Positions 1-9,200 of a stretch of DNA of 64,000 bases are shown here, one piece after another. Where the stretch lies: the NCBI GenBank assembly GCA_021209875.1, contig JAGYVD010000001.1:6944001-7008000 (forward strand). The letters run 5' to 3'. The translations under genes and the position numbers were made by a program. Within the stretch, counting starts at the first letter, position 1. The number at the start of each line of letters is the position of its first letter. Source of the stretch: Rosellinia necatrix. Lineage: Eukaryota; Ascomycota; Sordariomycetes; Xylariales; Xylariaceae. A model generated the notes under the pieces. The model ran no database searches and was not told the DNA's origin. It worked only from the letters and a program-made list of their open reading frames with translations.

Positions 1-709
1 ATCGACAGGCAGCTGGGGACTGTCGGCCAGGTCCTGCCGCATACGTCGGCCAAGATCGTCGATGCGCAGGGGAGGATAGTCCCCGTGGGCCGGCGGGGGG
101 AGGTCTGCTTCGCCGGATATCTTCTGCAGAAGGGGTATTGGCGGGATCCGAAGCAGACGGCCGCGGTGATGAAGCGCGACGACGCCGGCGTGCTGTGGAT
201 GCACTCCGGGGACGAGGGGTTCCTGGATAAAGACGGATATTGTACCGTCACGGGACGTATTAAAGACATAATTATTAGAGGTATGTGCTTCCAGCAGAAA
301 CCCTTAACGAGCCCCTTCGAATCCCCCCTAGAATGGTCTTGATTAATTATGCCCCGGGTGAATAGGGGGAGAAAACATCTACCCAGCAGAGATAGAGGAA
401 CGACTCATGCAGCACCCCGCGATTGCGAGCGCGGCGGTTGTCGGCGTCAAGGACTCCAAGTATGGAGAGACCGTAGGCGCGTTCTTGGAGGTCCGGAGGG
501 GCGCGGAGAAGATAGAGCCCGAGAAGGCACGAGCGTGGGTGAGAGAGCGGTTGGCATACCACAAGGCTCCGGTGCATATCTTCTGGGTGGGTGAGGGGGA
601 GAGCGTAAAAGCTCTGCCGTTAACGGGGAGTGGCAAAGTTCAGAAAGAAAAGTTAAGGGGACTCGCTAACTCCTTGGTAAAGGGGGGGAATAGGGGTTCG
701 AAGCTCTGA
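1..709 (+). CDS. Acyl-CoA synthetase, AMP-binding family (3' part)
   Basis: This is the C-terminal part of an ATP-dependent acyl-CoA synthetase; the 5' part lies outside the window. The reading frame is open from base 1. Exon 1..280 and exon 366..709 are joined across an 85-bp intron (281-365, GTATGT donor, TAG acceptor); the split codon restores the adenylation-domain hinge IKDIIIRGGENIYP. Seen motifs: SGDEGFLD, which carries the ribose-binding Asp, then GRIKD, and near the C-terminus PLTGSGKVQK, whose lysine is the family's adenylation lysine. These enzymes activate a carboxylic acid to an acyl-AMP and then pass it to CoA. GGENIYP is typical of medium/long-chain acyl-CoA synthetases rather than peptide synthetases. 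No phosphopantetheine domain follows, so it is a stand-alone enzyme. No peroxisomal SKL-type ending is present (it ends GSKL, which is only similar). The substrate cannot be read from this fragment. Confidence 0.9.
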
Positions 710-1178
710 TTGTTGTGTTGTGATACTTGGCGCTGACGTCAACAACTTGATCAATGCTGTGCCTGTTTACCTAGGAAGGGTGAATAGCTAGACTTAGAGT
801 GCCTAGTGAGTCACTTGGTTGACGTCAGTAGCTTTCTCCCGCGAAAATGGCGACTATACCTAACTAGAGTCGATACCATGCCTCAGTTCGAAGTTGCAGA
901 CACATGCATACTATTGCCGGTACATTTTTAGTACTGAAGCACTTGCTTATAGCTCAGCTGCTCGTACGTTCATATGGGTTAAATGAATCACGCACGGTCA
1001 GCTCTACGGCTCCTTGGCTTTGGATTCAAAGTAACTAGCATTAATCCTCTGGCATTCGGCATCATGATACCCTATAATCTGGCCTCGGATGCTACTTTGT
1101 ATTGATGACTAAATCGCAATTTCCGTGATATAGTGCGTTGCCCCCGTAACACCAATAAATGCCATTTCGAATGCTTGC
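710..1178. other. Intergenic region between convergent genes
   Basis: This gap holds the 3' flanks of the acyl-CoA synthetase (plus) and VPS41 (minus). No ORF, RNA gene or repeat is recognisable. Confidence 0.7.
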
Positions 1179-4100
1179 TCATACCTGGTTCCCCTGTGCA
1201 ACAACCCTCTTCGACGTACAAACCGGACAGCCGCTCTCAACTCGATCGCGCAGGAGGCGAGCGTGAGTAACCTTGCTTCCAACAAACCTCCCCCTTCGTG
1301 ACCGCCCTTCCTCGGCGTTACCAGTCAGAGCTGGATCGACATCCTGCCCTGGGTGAAGGGTCTCGAGCAGGTGCGTGATGTGAAATACGTGGCCACATGC
1401 AAACCCTACTAAAGTTTCCATTTCCCATTCAGAAAATGGATCATGACAAGTAGCGCAGTGGCCAGGTTGAACCTCCTGGCGGTCACAGTCGGTGTGCAGA
1501 TTAGTTGTAGCCTCGGGGGGTACGGATGGCTTCACTGCAAAAGCCGTTATCGGGGTACCCGAACCGTTAGTTCGAGGTGTTTCAGTTGGGGATAGGAGCT
1601 CCACAGCCGAAGCCTTAGGAGCATCTTTCGCCTCAATGTCTACGTGGGTAGCGGAGTGAACCATAACATCGAATTTAATCCCCCTCCTTTGGCCGTTACG
1701 GAGTTGACTTTGCGCGGCCGCAACCTCTGACCTGAGAACTCGGGCGACTCCCGATGATATGCTGAATTGAATCTCATGTTCCTTCATTATATGTTTCAGT
1801 CCCTCTCGAAGGCCGGGAATTTCGAGGCCCTCTGGAATACGTCGGACGAGGGTGATGGGGTTAATCGATGTTCCAACTTCTTCTAATAAACCTCGGATGA
1901 AGCGCGGCTTATCCATGCTGTACTTTAAGAGATCCTCCCATAGATCAGGGTCGTCTTGCTCCCTCGCGAACGCGATAGCCTGAGACACGTCTCCAAGGCG
2001 ATCAATGATGAGATATAGTGCTCGTTTCATCTGTCCTGTTTTGGAATATAGATAGACAAGCTCTGGAACATAGTTGGCATGCTCACACTCCTGTACTGCC
2101 TGCTCAAAGGCGTACGAAGTTGACATTCTCAAGAAGTCCATCAGGAGGTCACGATCAAGATGAACGAATACACGGACGGCCAGGTCGGCGAATTCGTCAA
2201 CGAGTGACACCATTTCGTCGACCGAATTTTCTCGGTATTCACGCCAAAGCCCACGAAAATAAAAATATAGGTAGTGGTTCAAGTTTTTCTTCTCCAACTG
2301 CAAAACCACGGCGGCAGGTTGAATAAGTCCCCTTTGAGTTTCGTCCACGAGCAACGTTATAGCTTCTGTCGTAGCCTCATCGAGTTCTTCGCTGCTCATA
2401 TGACTCACGCGCGCCTCTGGCACTCTAAGCGCAATGAAGCTCGCCACGTCGTCTGTTACAGCGTCGGCAAGGTGATTATCCCGTACTAGTCTCATCGCCG
2501 AATCTGCGTCTTGCAGTTTAATGTAGCATTTCAAAGCATCCCGGTATTTCCCATTAGCTTCGTGCAGGCGAGCTAGACTTTCTGTGACGATGCGCCAGTC
2601 GCGCCCTTTTTCGCCGTCCTCGATACTATCTTCGCGGACGTCGCGGAACTTGAGTTGATTTTCGAGCGCCGTGGCGATTTCCTCAATGCTAAAAAGCTCT
2701 AAACCCCATCGCTCAAGTAGTTCCTTGAAACGGGGTTTATCTGTCCGCAGATAATGGCCAAGGATGATTTCATATATAGTACCAGGAATAGGTGGATTCA
2801 TGGGCTCCGATGGGATATAGCTGACTATTTCGTCGAACCTCTTAGCGCCCGCAAATGTGTACACCCATTTTTCCCACCGATCTGGAGTTTTCACTACCAT
2901 GGCAACGATTTTGGCAGCTTTATCCCACTCTCCAACATCCAAGAGCTCTTGGACCCAGAGCTCGCCTATCCGCTGCTTCTCTCTTTCGACAGGCGTGTCA
3001 ATCACCTTCCGTGAAACAACAAATGAAGAGGCATCTTCGCTCAGTTCGTCCATGACCGCAGTATTTCGATCTGGGGTCGGTGGAAACCCAACATCGCTTT
3101 TTTCGGGAACCGTCATAACTTCGGGATGTTCGTTAAGAAGTTCCCACGCATCCGGATATTTTTCGCGTTCCAGTAGCCACGCAAGATGGTCGCTCAAATC
3201 TCTTTTAGTAGCTAATATGCAATCATACGGGCTGTGAATGAAAAGCTTTGCTCCGGGCTTTACTAAATTCGGATGTGCTGTTTGGGCAGTGGAAATCAGA
3301 CCGGCTCGTGTAAAATTGCCTATTGCGCCACCTGCTTGACTTCTTGAAGCAGCATCATTGCTATTTTTGCTTCTTATGCTTGCGCCAGAGCTGAAAAGCG
3401 AAATGGGATTAATTGCAACATTCCACATCTCATTGCCAAATCCCGCTAACGCCTCTAGAGCACCCCGCGAAGCGGTTACCGAAGCAGCTCTGCTAGCAGG
3501 CAATACGCCTAGATGGTAGTCATTTGAGGAAAGCCCCTGGAAATTGTTTACTGGTAGGCTATCCTTATCCACTTCAGCCTCCGAAACGAGATCGATGAGT
3601 CTCAGTTCTGGCCGAAGTGCATTGCGACGATGCTTGACTCCACCGGAGGGGCCCTCGTTACCAGCCGTTTTGTCATGGCCAAGTGTGAGGCCCTCTTTTT
3701 GCTTTCTTTTGTTGTCGTGTTCCGTCCCTTCTTCCCCTTCTTCAGGACCACAATAAGCAAGTACCAAAAGCAGACTTTGGGTATATAACGAAATGCCAGA
3801 AATAATACAATCCATGCGTAGTCTAGAATGTCAGCAAAACATGAAATAGTAGTTTGTAGAGGCAAAAGACTTACATCTTCGCAATCTCTGCTCGCCCAAC
3901 CGATTTCTGTGTGTCGTTCTTGACCGCGCTTGCGCTTCCCGTTCCCGGATGGACATGGATGATCCAAATGGTGCCACCCCACCCAACTATGAGTCGTTCA
4001 ATGCTCCTGTCGTGATTTTTCGCTTGAAGAGCGAGTCTCGTCGCAGCGGGCGATAACGTGGCTGGCGTACCGGCTCCCCCTCTGATTTCATCATCGCTAT

Positions 4101-5411
4101 TGCCAATGGCCTGGTCATCGATCCACTCAGCCCGCCCTTCCCAGAACCCGGCCATTTCCTCCCACTCCTCTGTCTGAGGGCGGTCCACATGACCAATACG
4201 CTTCCAGGCATCCTCGCCATCAGCGCTATCGAGGTGCATTCTAGTACGCATAATTTTCATGCCGTGTTCATTCAGCCAGACCACGTATCTACCGGACAGG
4301 GACCACTTGATAGCACTGATGGCCCCCTCCCCAGAATGGAGGATGACATCTTTGCCCGTATTGGTGCCCAAGCCCATGCTACCCAGCCACCCCGAAGCAG
4401 CGGCGGCAGCGGTGCCGACAGTTGTTGAAGTACTCCGCCCTTGCGGGGCGCCAACAGTCAGGACGAGGTTTCCAGCGCGGCCACCAGAGAGGTAAGTCCG
4501 ATCACTCCTGTATTCCGGCGACACAGCGACAGCCTGGACCGGACGGGCGAAATTCCTTAGTTGGCAGTCTTTCAAGTCAACTAGGGACTGCACACGGACA
4601 AGACCATCCATGGATGAAGTTGCAATGAAGATGTTATTAGATGGGAGATTAGGAACGCGTGGAAGCTCCCTGTCTCTGCGCGGCTGCCGGCCTGGGGGTG
4701 ATTCACCGTGTCGGAATGATTGTCGTGAGGATTGTCGCGAGGAGGGACGACTTGCTGCTTGCGTCATGGCCCTAGCTACGGCCTCGGGTTTCAAGGTGGG
4801 CGGTAGTGCGGGAGGAGGATACGGCGAGATGGATATGCTCGTGACGGAGGCATCGTGGGCATGGTAGGCGATCAGGGACTGGAAGGTGGGAAGCTGGACA
4901 ACATGCTGGGTGGACGTTAGTATCTCGGGACACAGCCCAGGCGCATAGCGAAGACGCCGAGTAGGATGTAAGGGTTTATTACAATATTTCCTTTGTGTGT
5001 GCCCACGATCATCTTGTCGCCGGCAACTAGAAAGGCACTGGTCGAGTCGCCATTCCTATAGACGGCCGCGAGATGCTGTGTCAGTCGGGCATATTTGAGC
5101 CTTGGCTCCTCGTCTTCCTCCTCCTCCTCTTCTTCTTCTTCGTCGCCTTCTTCATCCTCCTCGCTCTCGTCTGTGCCTGCATCCGTATCCTCACCCGCTT
5201 CTCCATCCGCCCCCTCATTGTCTGCTCCGTCTCGGTCTTCGGCCCCATCGCCTGGTTCCCTGGGCTTCTCACTCATGTCGGTTGCAGCACCAGCGGCCGC
5301 AGCAGCGGCAGCTTCAAGCGGTGTGCCATGGTCGGCGTGCTCAGACTGCAAGGCCACGTCGGCCGAGTCTACCTGCTCGCTGCTGGCCGCATTGGGCTTT
5401 GCCTCTGTCAT
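1179..5411 (-). CDS. VPS41: Vacuolar protein sorting protein 41 (HOPS subunit)
   Basis: VPS41 is a subunit of the HOPS tethering complex, which binds the Rab7/Ypt7 GTPase and promotes fusion at the vacuole. Three exons on the minus strand: 5411-4983, 4905-3875 and 3822-1179, with introns of 77 bp (4906-4982, branch site ACTAAC) and 52 bp (3823-3874). All phases fit, giving 1367 aa. The N-terminus is acidic (a Glu/Asp run at about residues 85-105), followed by the beta-propeller segment (LVAGDKMIVGTHKGNI, then YHAHDASVTS). The middle contains MDCIISGISLYTQ and the clathrin-heavy-chain-like helical repeat. The C-terminus is a RING-H2 zinc finger: C1276-x2-C, CGHVFH at about 1296-1301, and CPVC at 1352-1355. 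A further in-frame ATG lies at 5450; 5411 was chosen because the protein then begins just before the conserved acidic region. Its start is divergent from APC1. Confidence 0.93.
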
Positions 5412-6250
5412 GACGAGTGGTCGATTGTGCGGGCTAGCAGCATAATGCAACGATTTACCGACAAAGGCGCGCTGTGTTGCTTGGGGGCGGTTGGGGTGTG
5501 CAAGGATGGACGGTGAGCGGCCTTGGGGCTTGGGTGTTGTTAGTGTAGACCCTCGAAGGTCTGGTTGAGTGGCTCGGAGGAAGAGCTACCTTACTGACCT
5601 ACGTCAGAGCAACGGTGCCAGCACCTCTTCTCCGTCTGGTGGTCCCCTGGCATGATCCGAGGTACGGTACCTACATACATACACGCATCAGGGAGGCCGC
5701 TATGCCATTTACAGACCTCGGTCCACACTGTGTACAGTGAACTTGTCCCAGTGTGCACGGTACCTGGGTATGATGTTGAGGCAGTTGCTTAGGTAACTTT
5801 CCTAGGTGTTGCCTGGGTGAGAATCGCAGGTACCTCATGATAGTGGGTCTTTCAACACGCTTTTCAGCATTATTGCTGGCGTTCTTCATTGGGTGTTCAT
5901 TATTGGGCGCTCATTATTGGTGTTCATCGCTGCCGCTCAATAGGTAACTACCAGGTAAGTAACTGCCTTAGGTACCTACTTAAACCACCAAACAACACCA
6001 AAACCAACGGAGGTACACTATGAACTGTTAGCCCTTGCTTCCTTGTCGCCCAGCTATTTAGCTTATCGATCTCGTGAAGTCGCCGACAACATCATCATTC
6101 AAGCTTCTGCTCCTGGTAATCACGTAACCATCAAACACACCATACCTAGGTAATTAAACCCGTGCCGACTCTCGCAACCAGGTCCCTGTCCGGACACGCC
6201 CGAGAAGCAACAAGACAACAATAACAGCAAATGGCTCCGGCCGAGCCAAG
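5412..6250. promoter_or_regulatory. Divergent promoter region VPS41/APC1
   Basis: This 839-bp gap separates the starts of VPS41 (minus) and APC1 (plus) and must hold both promoters and 5' leaders. It contains several AGGTACCT-like motifs and the palindrome TACCTAGGTA (6143-6152). No TATA box stands out for either gene. The APC1 leader ends with a short overlapping upstream ORF, listed separately. Confidence 0.6.
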
Positions 6251-6263
6251 ATGGCATCGGTGA
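6231..6263 (+). promoter_or_regulatory. Upstream ORF overlapping the APC1 start codon
   Basis: An ATG at 6231 opens a 10-codon frame that ends with TGA at 6261-6263, out of frame with APC1 and running past its ATG at 6251. The upstream ATG has C at -3 and G at +4, a moderate context; the APC1 ATG has A at -3 and G at +4, a strong context. If transcripts include 6231, scanning ribosomes must leak past it to make APC1. The transcription start is not known. Confidence 0.4.
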
Positions 6264-9200
6264 CATCCCTCGGACTGCACCAGCCCACTGCTCTTGAATA
6301 TGCCATCCAGGAACAGCTCTTACCAGAGAACCCCTCGCCGTCGTCGTATGAATGGGAAATCACCATTGACCGCACCGCCCGCGACAGTGCCGAGGACGAG
6401 CTGCTGATCACAAAAGATGCCGTCATCTGGTCGAGGGGGTGCGTTTTCCGCAAGTGTTTCGGCTTCAAGCTCGAGAAGGAGCCCATAACGCAAGCCTTGC
6501 TGACCTACTTCCCCGTATCCGACCACAATGCCTCTTCTGGTGCTGCCTCGAAGCCCCGCCGAGGCGGCCAGACGCTGGCGAGGGCCTTGGTTGTCTTTCT
6601 CAAGACACAAGCTCACATCTACTTCCTTCAAGGGGCAAGCCATGTTGTCCACATGCCCTTCGAGGTTGAGTGTGCATGTGCTGCTCCCCAGGGTGTGGTC
6701 ATCCAGCGCAAGTATCGGGCGGACGCCTTTGCCGCCGCCAGCCTGAAATTCCCCCGGGTGCCCCCAAACTCGTTCCTCACCAACCAGCTCTCCCCTATGT
6801 CCATGCGCGCCTCGCAGCAGTCCACCTTCAGCATCGAGGGTCTGGGCAAGCCGAAGGCTCTACCCCTGAGGCTTAGTTCCCAGACAGATAACCTCTGGGA
6901 GATACCTGGCGATAAGAATGATTCTCACTGGCCCCGTCTTGTCACTCTGACGGATCCCCTGCAGGACCTGGGTTTGGTCGTCACCCAACCGGATCGTTCT
7001 ACTAAGAGCAAGAACCGGAGGCGATCTGACAGGTCGCCTCATTTTCTCGACCGAGCCGAGGAGATTCTCCACGTCGAGGAAATTCCCACCGATGTGCCCA
7101 CCCAAGGCCGGGATGACAAGATAATCCTTGCTGTGACCGCCAATAGGGATGCGTCCACCTATACAGTTTGGCGGCTCTCCTACCTTCCAAATGGCGATGC
7201 CTCCATCCCTGGCCGCAACCCCAAACGAAGAAAATCGGGGCATCGCCGCAGTTCCATGCAGCCAGGCCTACCAAGTGGTGCTACTACCCCCTTACAGCCT
7301 AACTTCAAGGAGACGTTCGGTGCCCCGCTCCCCGGGAAACGATCAAGGAAGAGTGAACGAGTCGAGAAAAACGATAGAGCGTTGGAGAAATTGGAGTCAT
7401 CTTTGGGTCTCGACAAGGAGTCCGGGGTGACTCGTCGGACTTCGCGTCGCGTGAGCTCAATGCTCGCCAGGGCCGATCTATCGGCCTCCCACGATAGAAT
7501 AAATTTCGTCGATCAGCCACAGATGCCGAATCACCCCCATGGCAGGAGGGATACATCGTATGGTAGCCAGCGGAATCGGGCAAGCGGCGTCTTCACCGGG
7601 CCAGGTCCAGGTACGAATTATCCCCATGGTACTCATTTACCTGGTAGTTTCTTAGAGGCGCCCGTTGATACCCTATTAGAGGAATTACGAGCGGGAGGGG
7701 ACTTCGAGGGATTTCACAACATGGGGCTTGACGATCACGAATTCGATGGCCTAACACAGGAAATGCTATTTACCAAGATTCATACCATCCCCATTGACAA
7801 CAGCAATGTGCGATATTCTCTCTCGAAGCAGCCCGCTACTAAACAGTCCAAGGTGTTTTGTGTAGTAGGGCCTCAAGTCATCCTCGATAACCTAGTACGT
7901 AGGCAAGTTCTAGTCGGATTCCAAGACCCGATGGAGAAACGCCTCCAGCTCCTAACATTACACCTACAATTTCAACAAAACACACCCCCGTCTGAAATAG
8001 CTGAGCCTAGCAAACCAGTATTCACATTCGGTCAGCTTAAAAAGGCACATGATGTCATTGACTCTTGCAAGATCGTTGATGGCAATATTTCTATGATTCT
8101 CATGCTTTCACAAGCCAGCGATGGAAAACGACATCTGAGTGTGCAAGCGCCCTGGGGTCATTTCACGCCTATAGCTCTCCCCAATAAGTTATCGCTCGCA
8201 AATATGCGTACACTTGCTTATCGTGACAGTCTAATAAGCAGGGATATCGGCATTAGTAGAGCGATCACACCCATCAAGGGAGAAATTGCGGGTATGCGAC
8301 ACTCAAAACTGCGAGGGCTCGTCGATATCCTGAACGGGGACAATATGCAGCTCCACCAATTAAGGATACAACTCGAACCTACATCACCCCTGGTCCGGAA
8401 GATCCTTGGGGTCCTTCGTTGCATTCTACCACCACCATTCACAGATCACCTCCTTGCGACTTGGTGGGATATCATTGCGTGGATGCGCGGCCAGAATCCC
8501 GGTCTCCTTGACGTTGAATGGCCTGCCATCGCCACCCAAATCTTCGTGATATATTTCGCTTTAGGGATACAAGTTAAAGCCGATGCCCCGAAAGAACTAC
8601 CACGTAGGAGATCGCGAAGCTTTCTCAGATCTAGCAGTGGGGCACGGATCGACCTAACCGACTGGAATGCCATGTGCAACAATGAAACCCCAGGCTCATC
8701 GACACATCCGTCATGGGCCGAGGCGAATTCATGGCAGTGGATGATGGAAGAAAACGATTCTCCACAGCCACTATTCATGCCCAGCCTCGATACTCCCGAG
8801 ACGGATTTCCTTGTATTACTAACAAGGAATGCTTGCGAATACATGTCATCTCATCGTGTAGACGGCAGTATTGGGCTGCACGATTATTTGCCTACTGCCA
8901 CGTCCGTTGACGAACACGCCCGGTTCAATCATGCTCAGGACATATTCACAAGCCTGCATCTTTTGCTTGAGGAACAGAAGCTCGATATCACGATTCCTGG
9001 CTTGCATTCACCAGACTCGGTTGACCTACGCTCTGTCCTACTCCAAATCGCGAAGTGGATGGGGTGGTCTCAATGGGTACAGCTGTATGAGCTTGAGATG
9101 CCATTCGACTGGTTAGATCAGCTCAGCGACGCAAAAACTTCTGCCACCGTCACCTTGCCCCCCTCGCCTACTTACTGGAGTGCGCTAGATTGGGTTGAAA

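Noticed and set aside
5095..5445. Ser-rich frame opposite the VPS41 N-terminus
   Set aside because: It is the complement of the Glu/Asp run in VPS41 (GAG/GAA read as CTC/TTC-type and TCC codons).
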